DNA from: Saprospiraceae bacterium
GTDB taxonomy: Bacteria > Bacteroidota > Bacteroidia > Chitinophagales > Saprospiraceae
DNA: 64,000 bases
Assembly (NCBI GenBank): GCA_028285545.1
Contig: JANQPA010000055.1
Span: 1 to 64,000 of the forward strand
Direction of reading: 5' to 3'
A model generated the notes under the pieces. It was not told the origin of the DNA. It worked only from the letters and a program-made list of their open reading frames with translations, and ran no database searches. The translations under genes were made by a program, and so were the position numbers. Position 1 is the stretch's first letter; each line of letters starts with the position of its first letter. Shown here piece after piece: positions 1 to 8,144 of the stretch.

Positions 1-1070
1 CAATATGCCTTCTCCATCTGGATCACTGGCTGTGGCTACTATTGGATCTCCACCTTCTTTGGGCGTAAAAGTCAAAGTCATATTGGTGATGATCTCTTCC
101 TCATTTTCACATGGAGGAGCATTTGGATCAGCTATTATGTTGATGTCCCATTCCAAATCTATATCCGTACCGCCATCATCAACCGTAGAAGTCTCACTCT
201 TAATATCTGGCTGGTGTTTTAACACCACTCTGAATTTACCACTCGTCACCTCACCATCACAGGCTGTCTCCCAATCTGTACTTAAGCCGACTGGCTGATT
301 ATTATCGTCAAAATCATTATAATTTACATCATCATCACGGTTGTCCCTATTTCCATCTCCCGCAGGATCTGAAAACAGCCCTTCTGTCCACCCGAAAAAG
401 AACATATGCTCATCGTCCTCTTCCATGATCTCCGTTGTGATATCCTCTCCTTCTATCCTATTCTCTAACGTTATGGCCATCGTATACTCCGTACTTTCAT
501 CCAAATCGATCGGTCCATCTACTGCGATTGGCAATATGCCTTCTCCATCTGGATCACTGGCTGTAGCTACTATTGGATCTCCACCTTCTTTAGGCGTAAA
601 GGTTAAGGTCATATTGGTGATGATCTCTTCTTCATTTTCACAGGGGGGTGCATTTGGATCTTCTTGAATATTAACCGTCCAGGTTAGGTCAAAATCTGTA
701 GTACCTGAAAATATAGAAGTAGTATCCGATTTTACACCGGGCTGGTGCTTCAAAACAATTCGAAAATCACCTGATGGTGGATCTTCTCCACAGGAGGCTG
801 TCCAGGTCGTACTGAGTCCAACGTCAAGATTATTATCATCAACATCATTATAAGATACATCGTCATCACGATTGTCTATATTTCCATCTCCTGCGGGACT
901 AGCAATAACATCCTCGTCCCAGCCAAAGAAAAACTGATAATCATTTTTATTTTGTTCAATTTCCTGGCTAAGGTTTGTTCCGGCATCTTTATTCTCTATT
1001 AAAATAGTAAGATCATACTCCGTACTTTCTTTTAATTCAATAGCATCAACTACCGCTAACATTTGTGAAC
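1..1070. repeat. Tandem intragenic repeat, period 531 bp
   Basis: The segment starting at base 1 recurs at base 532 almost unchanged over about 115 bases, an exact 531-bp (177-codon) step. The rest of each unit is recognisably the same but more diverged, and a third, more distant copy begins near 1070. The reading frame is kept, so the gene grew by whole-module duplication. The near-identity of one part of the unit suggests recent duplication or gene conversion. Confidence 0.85.
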
Positions 1071-1254
1071 CGCTCCCGTCAGGATCTTGAGCAGTAGCAG
1101 TGATAACATCTCCACCATTTTTAGGAGTGAAGGTTAAGGTAATATCAGTAATGTCACTAATCAATTCTTGGTTATTAGTTTTTTCGGGACCTATGAAGGT
1201 AAGGCTAGCAAAAATACCCGTAAACACTAAGATCTGGTAGAACGCTCCATTCAT
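1..1254 (-). CDS. Multi-module surface/periplasmic protein of the 'type 1 periplasmic binding fold' annotation group (3' end outside window)
   Basis: The frame is open from an ATG at 1254 down to base 1, so 418 codons are visible and the C-terminus is missing. A hydrophobic N-terminus is followed by repeated modules of about 177 residues. Each has a TFTPK-GGD-P strand, an acidic DPDG loop, a segment ending EEDDEHMFFFGW, an Asp/Asn-rich RDDDVNYNDFDDNN stretch and an LKHQP strand. That pattern matches small Bacteroidota surface proteins usually encoded beside TonB receptors and usually holding one module after a lipobox. Here modules are tandem and no lipobox Cys is seen. The His/Asp/Glu-rich loops would suit metal binding (inference). 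It lies downstream of, and on the same strand as, the TonB receptor, but has its own promoter carrying two palindromic boxes. Family assignment is moderate; function is unproven. Confidence 0.8.
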   Translation of the reverse strand, partial: MNGAFYQILVFTGIFASLTFIGPEKTNNQELISDITDITLTFTPKNGGDVITATAQDPDGSGSQMLAVVDAIELKESTEYDLTILIENKDAGTNLSQEIEQNKNDYQFFFGWDEDVIASPAGDGNIDNRDDDVSYNDVDDNNLDVGLSTTWTASCGEDPPSGDFRIVLKHQPGVKSDTTSIFSGTTDFDLTWTVNIQEDPNAPPCENEEEIITNMTLTFTPKEGGDPIVATASDPDGEGILPIAVDGPIDLDESTEYTMAITLENRIEGEDITTEIMEEDDEHMFFFGWTEGLFSDPAGDGNRDNRDDDVNYNDFDDNNQPVGLSTDWETACDGEVTSGKFRVVLKHQPDIKSETSTVDDGGTDIDLEWDINIIADPNAPPCENEEEIITNMTLTFTPKEGGDPIVATASDPDGEGIL

Positions 1255-1280
1255 ATTTTGTTATTTATTTTATGAATTTA

Positions 1281-1324
1281 TGAAACAATGTTGCAAAGTA
1301 AGGAATATGCAACAGGGTTGCAAA
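1281..1324 (-). promoter_or_regulatory. Promoter overlapped by two TGCAACA-type palindromes
   Basis: Read on the minus strand, TTTG (1324-1321), a 19-base spacer and TTACTTTG (1301-1294) match the Bacteroidota -33/-7 layout with one mismatch in the -7 box. One 15-bp palindrome (TGCAAC-AGG-GTTGCA, 1308-1322) covers the -33 box and spacer. A second, with one mismatched position (TGAAACA-A-TGTTGCA, 1281-1295), touches the -7 box. Binding at either site should block polymerase, so a repressor is expected. The motif recurs upstream of the TonB receptor gene (3797-3819). Confidence 0.65.
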
Positions 1325-1341
1325 CTGAGAGTCAAAAAAAA

Positions 1342-3759
1342 TTATATCTTATAATTAAGTGCCAAAATGAAGTTCCTGCCCAGGTCATCCGCAAAGTATC
1401 GCAAGCGGTCAGTATAGTTACGATAACTTACATTGAACAGGTTTTTTACCTGAAAACGCCAACCAAGCTTTTTCCAATTAGCAGACCAGGAAAAATTGGT
1501 CATCAAATAGCCTTTAGGAGGTGCCATAATATCAAAATCTGAAGCATTGCCTTTAAACCGATCAATTCCATTTGTATTAGCAAATAAAAATTCATCAACC
1601 GTCAATATTCTAGGATGTTGAAACTGTTCAAAAGTGTAAGAAAGAAAAAGCTGAAGATTGTGATCATTAAGACTTTTGATATTGGGTGAAAAGTCGAGCT
1701 GATAGCTTATTTTTGCTGGAGGCTGACCAGCGAAGTTATCATTATCTGAAATCTGTTTGGACCAAAGATAACTACCGCGAACGGTTGAAGAAAATAAAGG
1801 AGAATGAGTCCATTCGGCAGAGATATCCGTCCCCCAGAATAACGCATCTGTCTGATCATAAATAAAATACACGAAAAATCCTCTAGCTGTCCTGGTTAGA
1901 CCAGCTGGCTTGGAAAAGATGTAATTTTCAATATAATTAATGTATCCTGTAAACTCTGCCCGAAAATTTTCACGCTGAATTTCATAAGTATTAATCCATT
2001 TATAACCCACTTCGGGAGGAACAGCCCGATCATCTTCATCTAAAATCCCTTCAGCAGTAGAAACAATATCAAAATCTTCATTAATGGTATGCCGCCACAA
2101 ACCATATTCAATAAAGAAAAAGTGTTGACCAAAGCGATATAATTCAGCCACATTGGGTGGACGCCACGCGGTACCGAAATTAGATCTAAAAGAGACCCCA
2201 GATTCTAATTCTTTTTTAAATCCAACTGTAGCTGTAATATTTTCATAGAGTATATTATTTCTATAAATGGTATTATCCGGTTCTCTACCCGTAATCTGGG
2301 CATCCATATAATCATAGCGAAAACCTAATTCATAAGTGGTATTTCCAGCTTTAAGAGACTCAATAAGGTATATTCCTGCTCTTTTACTATCAAAGTTTGG
2401 GATGAAAGGAACCGTTCTTGTACCTGGTTGGTTATCATTGGCTTGCTTAAGCAGCTGTACCCCAATTTTTCCGGATAATGAGCCAATTTGAGGATGCCTC
2501 CAATCCAAATCCAAGCTTTCTGTTACTAGTTCTAAATCAATATTGGGAGCATCGCTTCTTCGGACCCCAAACTCACGTCGATGATTTTTTTGATACCCAT
2601 ATTGGACGTTCAAGGCATGTTTTTTTCCTATTAATCTGGCAGATAACTTGTATAAGTCATGCTGAACATCTTGTCTTGGTTGGCCAATATCATAGGAAAA
2701 ATCTTCCGTATATAATGGTATATCACTATCGATTGCCCTTTGTAAATCTTCCAGATTACCGAATACAGAGCCACTTAAAATGCCTAAATTTTGATCGAAA
2801 TGACTGTAATAGCCCTCAATATCTAAGTTGGCAAAGGGATGAATTCTAAAAGCGCCATAATAGCTTTTCTCCTCTTTGCCGGTGTTAGTCAGATTATAAT
2901 TTGGTGCCTGAAGATCTCCTTGCTTTACAAAAGATCCCCCTCCTAATAAACTCAACCACTTAAATCCTTTTTTGAGTTCGAAGGTGCTTTCATAAGAACG
3001 TCCATTAGATTTTCCAATTAATTCCAATTCTCCTTGAAGGGGAGTGGACAATTCCATTTTAGGAGGATTTATTAGAATAGCTCCTCCCATTGCATCTGGT
3101 CCAAATCTTACAGTAGCGGCCCCTTTTACAACTTCAAGTCCATCAATTAAGGAAGGATCTATTTCAGGGGCGTGGTCGGCTCCCCAATTCTGGAATTCAT
3201 GCCTAATTCCATTATTAATAATTAAGATTCGATTACTATGAAGGCCATGAATGATTGGTTTAACCACATTTTGGCCTGTACTTAGGGTATTGACTCCTGT
3301 AATTTTACTGGCCACATCTCCTAATGATTCAGAGGAAACAGCTGCCAGTTCTTTTGAACTTAAGGATTGGGAGGAGGAGGTCTGGATTTCTAAACCACTA
3401 GCCTCTGCCTCCACCACCACACTTTCTAAAACCTGGCTTTCAGAGGCCAGGTAAATTTCAATAAATGGATGATGGAAATCGTGATGATGCTTGATTGTCT
3501 TATAGCCTATATAAGAAAATAGTAGATCATATTCTTTTTTACACAAATTTTCAAAAGAAAAGTATCCTTCCTCGTTAGTGGTGACTCCTAATCCTTCTCC
3601 TTCAATTTGGATGTTTACAAAGGCAAGTGCTTCCTTATTACTTAAATCAAAAACCTTCCCTTCAATCTTTTCATCACAAACTGATTTGTCTTGCGCACTT
3701 AGAATTATGTAATTAGAACATAATATAATGGTAATCAGTAAAATCCGATATATTTTCAT
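1342..3759 (-). CDS. TonB-dependent outer-membrane receptor, ZnuD-like (probable metal uptake)
   Basis: This 805-residue protein has a signal peptide (about 1-22), a carboxypeptidase-regulatory-like domain (about 30-110), a plug domain (about 115-235) and a beta barrel ending in an alternating strand, LNYKI. The plug motif HGLHSNRILIINNGIRHEF followed by NWGADHAP is the type seen in ZnuD-like receptors. A His cluster (HHHDFHH) closes the regulatory domain. TonB receptors import scarce ligands across the outer membrane using the proton-motive force. Zinc or another transition metal is favoured by the His content, the partner protein downstream and the repressor-type palindrome 38 bp upstream, but the ligand is inferred. 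Confidence 0.85.
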   Translation of the reverse strand: MKIYRILLITIILCSNYIILSAQDKSVCDEKIEGKVFDLSNKEALAFVNIQIEGEGLGVTTNEEGYFSFENLCKKEYDLLFSYIGYKTIKHHHDFHHPFIEIYLASESQVLESVVVEAEASGLEIQTSSSQSLSSKELAAVSSESLGDVASKITGVNTLSTGQNVVKPIIHGLHSNRILIINNGIRHEFQNWGADHAPEIDPSLIDGLEVVKGAATVRFGPDAMGGAILINPPKMELSTPLQGELELIGKSNGRSYESTFELKKGFKWLSLLGGGSFVKQGDLQAPNYNLTNTGKEEKSYYGAFRIHPFANLDIEGYYSHFDQNLGILSGSVFGNLEDLQRAIDSDIPLYTEDFSYDIGQPRQDVQHDLYKLSARLIGKKHALNVQYGYQKNHRREFGVRRSDAPNIDLELVTESLDLDWRHPQIGSLSGKIGVQLLKQANDNQPGTRTVPFIPNFDSKRAGIYLIESLKAGNTTYELGFRYDYMDAQITGREPDNTIYRNNILYENITATVGFKKELESGVSFRSNFGTAWRPPNVAELYRFGQHFFFIEYGLWRHTINEDFDIVSTAEGILDEDDRAVPPEVGYKWINTYEIQRENFRAEFTGYINYIENYIFSKPAGLTRTARGFFVYFIYDQTDALFWGTDISAEWTHSPLFSSTVRGSYLWSKQISDNDNFAGQPPAKISYQLDFSPNIKSLNDHNLQLFLSYTFEQFQHPRILTVDEFLFANTNGIDRFKGNASDFDIMAPPKGYLMTNFSWSANWKKLGWRFQVKNLFNVSYRNYTDRLRYFADDLGRNFILALNYKI

Positions 3760-3796
3760 TAGCCAGCTAACTATTTATGGGACGAATATAGGGAAT

Positions 3797-3819
3797 CTTT
3801 TGCAACAATGTTGCAAAAG
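3797..3819. promoter_or_regulatory. 23-bp perfect palindrome, candidate operator
   Basis: Arms CTTTTGCAACA and TGTTGCAAAAG flank one central A and are perfectly complementary. The palindrome lies 38 bp upstream of the TonB receptor start codon. The 15-bp core TGCAACA-A-TGTTGCA matches the boxes in front of the downstream gene. Size and symmetry suit a dimeric Fur-family repressor such as Zur; which regulator binds is inference. Confidence 0.65.
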
Positions 3820-3864
3820 CAATTTATTTTGTCTTTAATTTACCTTAAACGAATATGGATTAGC

Positions 3865-4209
3865 TTATTCCCAACCACTTTCCCACTCGTAAATTTTTAC
3901 TCTAATTTTGGGGTAATCTTCGGAAGAGGCGATAATATCTTCGATTTGTTGACGCTTGGGCTCAATAATTTTTTGCCAATCGGGAAAGCCAAAAACCCCT
4001 TTCTTTAGATTTTTATATTGGAAAAGATGAATATCAATTAGTTCTTCAAGGTTCACATCTAAATAAAAGGCCTCAGAGTCATTATTTACTTTTCGGCTGA
4101 ATTCGTACTCCTTTTTCAGTTCTCTATAGTTCCACCAATCTGGGGTAATCTCCAGGACAGGATAATCCTTATCGGATTGGAAAAATTCAATTTTTATTTC
4201 AAATGCCAT
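3865..4209 (-). CDS. Hypothetical protein
   Basis: A small acidic protein of 114 residues starting MAFEIKIEFF and ending in a Trp/Glu-rich tail (YEWESGWE). It has no signal peptide, membrane segment or recognisable domain. I use the ATG at 4209; a longer reading would need a TTG start at 4230. It lies upstream of and on the same strand as the TonB receptor gene, but the operator lies between them, so it is probably a separate transcription unit. Function unknown. Confidence 0.6.
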   Translation of the reverse strand: MAFEIKIEFFQSDKDYPVLEITPDWWNYRELKKEYEFSRKVNNDSEAFYLDVNLEELIDIHLFQYKNLKKGVFGFPDWQKIIEPKRQQIEDIIASSEDYPKIRVKIYEWESGWE

Positions 4210-4284
4210 GTGAGCCCTAGTTTTTTTCAAAAAAGACTGTCAAGCAGAAAGTTACAAAAAGCCTCGGTCTTTCAAAATATCAAA

Positions 4285-5151
4285 TTATAAAAATTCTGAA
4301 GGCTGTACTACTTTGAATTCTGCCGAAAACTCAAATAACATGTCTAAAACCCATTTGTGATTATCTCCTACAATAATTAAAAGCCGGTCCTCTGGCTTAT
4401 TTTCCATAGCTAATACATTGGCAAACATACGCACATTCCTTTGATACCATCGTCCCAGCCAATCTGGTCCAATCCAGGATTCTTGAATACCGACTTTTAC
4501 TTCTCGCAAATGCATTCTCTGAACATTGAATCGTTCATTATTAGGTGAGTTTAAGTACTTAATGTATTCATATAAATTGAGTGAGTCACTCAATGCCTGA
4601 TTGGATTGAAAAATGACGGTCAGTAAGGAATCATATTTATTATAAAAACCATCATCATTTTCCTGTGCATATGCTTCAAATGATGAAAAACTAAAGTCTT
4701 CTAATGATCCGATAAACTCAGTTTGATCATCGAAAAGATAGACTTGTTCATGACCCATTTTTTTAGCCAATTGGTATCCCAGCTGATAGCCTTCATTTTC
4801 TCGATCATTTATATCAAATTCTCCATCCAGGAATTTTTGATAATTCTGATTGGCCCTTTCAGCATTCCTAGGCTGCCATTCAAGGATAACTTTTGTAGGC
4901 TTAAAAACGGCCAGTTTTTCCAATAAACTGTCAATTAAAGATTGATTCCTGTTCTCTAATACTTCATACTGATCAGAATTTCTGAAATGAAAAGTTGCCA
5001 AAACCAATATTTCTGTACCAGGAAGATCAAATACCCTCCCTATTGTATTTTCGGTTTGAAAGGAATTTTCCTGTTCAGGGGTGGATGGTTCAGAATTACA
5101 AGTTGTCAATAAAATACTCAGTCCCAGTAAGAGAGAAAGTTGTCTTGTCAT
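4285..5151 (-). CDS. DUF5694 family lipoprotein (TraB/TIKI-like fold)
   Basis: The 288-residue protein begins with a lipoprotein signal ending LLTTCNSEP, so Cys18 is the likely lipidated residue. The mature part opens with TEILVLATFHF and continues with a helix-rich segment containing VILEWQPRN, as in DUF5694 proteins, which resemble the TraB/PrgY/TIKI superfamily. Members carry conserved His and Glu residues (here the H of ATFHF and the E of VILEW) but have no established reaction. Cell location is probably a periplasmic membrane face. It follows lptD on the same strand with a 63-bp gap, so co-transcription is possible. Confidence 0.75.
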   Translation of the reverse strand: MTRQLSLLLGLSILLTTCNSEPSTPEQENSFQTENTIGRVFDLPGTEILVLATFHFRNSDQYEVLENRNQSLIDSLLEKLAVFKPTKVILEWQPRNAERANQNYQKFLDGEFDINDRENEGYQLGYQLAKKMGHEQVYLFDDQTEFIGSLEDFSFSSFEAYAQENDDGFYNKYDSLLTVIFQSNQALSDSLNLYEYIKYLNSPNNERFNVQRMHLREVKVGIQESWIGPDWLGRWYQRNVRMFANVLAMENKPEDRLLIIVGDNHKWVLDMLFEFSAEFKVVQPSEFL

Positions 5152-5214
5152 TTGTGATTAGTTTTTTTTCAAAGACAAGTGGGACGCGAATAGGATGGAG
5201 TAGGTTACAACAAG

Positions 5215-7962
5215 TTAAAAAGCCCGCAAGGCATCTGCATTATTCTGTTGATACGGCAAGCGAATGAAATCCAAAGTACCAGGTTTGACACGGATATAAA
5301 AACTATAAGTTCCCCTTGTAGGTTGCCAATTCAGTCCCATTTCCCAGCAGTGGAGGTCTCTGCTAAAGCCTACAGAGGGATAAGTGATGTCTTTTCTGGA
5401 AAAATCATAGCCAATATTCCCAATATTAATATTCCAATTCTTGGTCATGCGAATAGAACCTCTCAAATTGATGGAATTGGTGGTGATTCGGAAGGTATCT
5501 CTTTGATCACTATTCTGGTCCCAACGGAATGCAATATTATGACTGATGCTAAAATTTTCTAAAAGGCTTAATAAATCTTCTTCCCGTTCCCTGCGGGCCT
5601 GGGCAGCACCGGGAGGTCCGTCCTGTGGTCCCCCTACTCTCCTGCCCTCGTCCAGTGGTTCTTCTCGGCCTTGAAATAAGGCCCGAATCTTACTAACTGT
5701 TAAGTTGGTGGCAATGCCTACATTTGCGTTTACAAAACGAAGCAACTGTCCTGTCTCATTTATGGCAAATTTATTGATGCGGCGGCCATCCTCATTGAAA
5801 GCATAAGGGTCATAGGTAGCACTAAAACGCAAAGTGGTGGTCCCCTTAAAAAAGCGGGTGGCACCCGAAAGACGGATCTGGCTAAACTTTAAAGAATCAG
5901 CCGCAAAATTATAATTACCGGAGACATTCAGGTTGTCAAATATCTTCAGTTTTTTATCTATAGAATCTTTTTTAGAGAAATATTTGGCTTCAACGATATT
6001 CCGAAAGCTAAAATTCAAAGACATCTGCTCACCCGATTGCCTGGGAGAGCCAAAAACGCCATCTTCAAATATGGAAAAGGTCCGGGTTTGATCCGGAAAT
6101 CGGCTATCCGTTTGAACTTCCTGAAAATAGCCTCTCCTTTCGCTTAAATAGTCGGGAGAATAGGAAAAGCTTATACTCGGTTTAATGGTATGGCGAATTC
6201 CCTTCAGGCCATTACCCCGGAACCGAAGGGTCCCAAATATCTGAGTGGTTAATCCCATGCTGAAGGAGTATTGCCGGTAGGGAGCCCAGGACCAAATGGT
6301 ATCCCCAATAACAGAACCATAAGTAAGGGTATCTCTAATAAGCTGGGGAGGAAATATACCTTCATCATCGGGAATAGTATCTACTTTCACTAGTGGGGTC
6401 GGATCAAACATCTTATTCACCCTCTTCACATTCCAAACTTCCTGATAGGTGATGGATGGGTTAAGGCTAAAGTACTTCAACAACTTAAAAGAAGAGCTGG
6501 CCTGAATGTCATGACGTACCCCAATCTTTGCCGTTTCTAGAGTTCTGGCCTGGAAAAAGCTATCTGCCTGCCCACTGAGTTGGTTTCTGGCTTCACCAGT
6601 ATACCTGACTATGATATTCTCAAACCATTTTTTTTGATTTCCTCCCCCAGATTTACTTTTGAAAGGATAAAGGGTTCCCGTCGAAAAACGAACAACAGGC
6701 AGGGTGACATTCATCAAATTACTTCTGGTATTCTGGGTATGGCTAAGGGTGATATTCAGGTTATAGGGTTTGTCTCTCCACTTTTTAGTGAATCCGAAAT
6801 TGGAATTAAGGGTATTATTTAAAACAAATTCCGCTTCATTATTAACCAGGCTTTGATAATTACCCAAAAACTGCATATTGATTGAACCTCCAAATTTATT
6901 GGTTGGATGGGCAGCGGCTGCCTGCTGATGCGACCAGGATAGAGAAATGGAGTTTTGCCTGGAGATGATGCCTTCATTAGATTCAGAACGGCGGCTGTCA
7001 AAACCGAAATTAAAGTTTCCGGTATAGGCATATCTCTTGTTATACTGCGAACTTATCTTCGCGCCAAAAGTTCCTTTTAGATAAACATCAGTTCGAAGGG
7101 TCAGGTTAATATGTTCACCTAATGGGAAAAACCAACCTATATCTCTTAGACCAAAGCCCCATTGCCGGGAATACTCATAATCACGAGGAAAAAGTAGGCC
7201 CGATCTTCTTCCCTTGGTCATTGGGAAAAATCCGAAGGGCAAAACCAATGGAGTTGGCACACCCATAATTTCCAGATTGGAAGGGCCCACCACAATCAAT
7301 TTATCATTAATTACTTTTTGTTTTCCAGATCTTATTCCAAAATGAGGATGCTCAGCTGTGCAGGTAGTAAAAATGGCGTTTTTATCATAAAAAATATAGG
7401 TCTTAGAAGTATCCTCAGGCCCTTGATCGGTGATAAACTTTAATTCACTTCCCTTCACTACTACATCATTCTGTTGGGTGGTTATGTCAAATACCTTTCC
7501 TTTGCCGGATTCATAATTATAACGCATCCGATATGCCGTAAAATTTTGCTCACCTTGAGAAAAAGCAGGAATTCCAACTTTATTGCCTAGGCTATCCTCT
7601 CGATATTCGGCCATTACTTCACTTTTTTCCAGATCCAACATGATAAAGGCAGCCTCAATATTCAGGTCCTGATATTTTACAGTGGCATCCCCATACAAAT
7701 ACAATTTTTGACCAGTTACATCAGAAATCATGGAATCTTTTGCATTGTATTCCACTCTCGAATCGAGAGCATCTGCAGAGATGGAAATGGTATCTCTAGG
7801 AGAAACAAAGCTTAAAGAATCCCGCTGACCAAGTAAGGAATCCAAGTTCAAACGAGTACTGTCAATCAGAGGGGGGATGGTATCTGGAACAGGATTTTGT
7901 CCAAAAAGGGTCAAATTTTGTACCAAGAGAACAAGAATTAGGAAAGAATAGCGTTGATTCAT
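5215..7962 (-). CDS. lptD: LPS-assembly outer-membrane protein LptD
   Basis: I chose the ATG at 7962 (915 residues) because it gives a clean signal peptide (MNQRYSFLILVLLVQ...LFGQ); the frame extends 41 codons further upstream without adding a sensible N-terminus. An LptA-like N-terminal domain (about 50-210, with DLNIEAAFIMLDLEKSEV) precedes a large barrel with the typical segment PLVLPFGFFPMTKGRRSGLLF. LptD inserts lipopolysaccharide into the outer leaflet together with LptE. The E. coli-type paired Cys pattern is not evident, as is usual in Bacteroidota. A Pro/Gly/Arg-rich loop (RRVGGPQDGPPGAAQARRER) occurs late in the barrel. It is divergent from the amidase gene, a common arrangement in the phylum. 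Confidence 0.9.
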   Translation of the reverse strand: MNQRYSFLILVLLVQNLTLFGQNPVPDTIPPLIDSTRLNLDSLLGQRDSLSFVSPRDTISISADALDSRVEYNAKDSMISDVTGQKLYLYGDATVKYQDLNIEAAFIMLDLEKSEVMAEYREDSLGNKVGIPAFSQGEQNFTAYRMRYNYESGKGKVFDITTQQNDVVVKGSELKFITDQGPEDTSKTYIFYDKNAIFTTCTAEHPHFGIRSGKQKVINDKLIVVGPSNLEIMGVPTPLVLPFGFFPMTKGRRSGLLFPRDYEYSRQWGFGLRDIGWFFPLGEHINLTLRTDVYLKGTFGAKISSQYNKRYAYTGNFNFGFDSRRSESNEGIISRQNSISLSWSHQQAAAAHPTNKFGGSINMQFLGNYQSLVNNEAEFVLNNTLNSNFGFTKKWRDKPYNLNITLSHTQNTRSNLMNVTLPVVRFSTGTLYPFKSKSGGGNQKKWFENIIVRYTGEARNQLSGQADSFFQARTLETAKIGVRHDIQASSSFKLLKYFSLNPSITYQEVWNVKRVNKMFDPTPLVKVDTIPDDEGIFPPQLIRDTLTYGSVIGDTIWSWAPYRQYSFSMGLTTQIFGTLRFRGNGLKGIRHTIKPSISFSYSPDYLSERRGYFQEVQTDSRFPDQTRTFSIFEDGVFGSPRQSGEQMSLNFSFRNIVEAKYFSKKDSIDKKLKIFDNLNVSGNYNFAADSLKFSQIRLSGATRFFKGTTTLRFSATYDPYAFNEDGRRINKFAINETGQLLRFVNANVGIATNLTVSKIRALFQGREEPLDEGRRVGGPQDGPPGAAQARREREEDLLSLLENFSISHNIAFRWDQNSDQRDTFRITTNSINLRGSIRMTKNWNINIGNIGYDFSRKDITYPSVGFSRDLHCWEMGLNWQPTRGTYSFYIRVKPGTLDFIRLPYQQNNADALRAF

Positions 7963-8087
7963 CAAATAAAAGCCTATATTTTGCAATAAGTCTAGGCCTG
8001 TTAAGTGCTTGACACTCCAGGTTTTATTCTTTTTATTTAAATATGATGAAAACTGATATACTTTATCTCTAATTATCGAGTTCATTG

Positions 8088-8095
8088 TAACTTTG
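8088..8095 (+). promoter_or_regulatory. -7 promoter element for the amidase gene
   Basis: TAACTTTG fits the Bacteroidota TAnnTTTG element and lies 49 bases before the amidase start codon. No convincing -33 TTG is seen at the right spacing, so this is a tentative call. Confidence 0.35.
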
Positions 8096-8144
8096 TAACT
8101 TATACTGCGTTTGAAGCAATAAGTATGCGCTTAATACACCAAAG

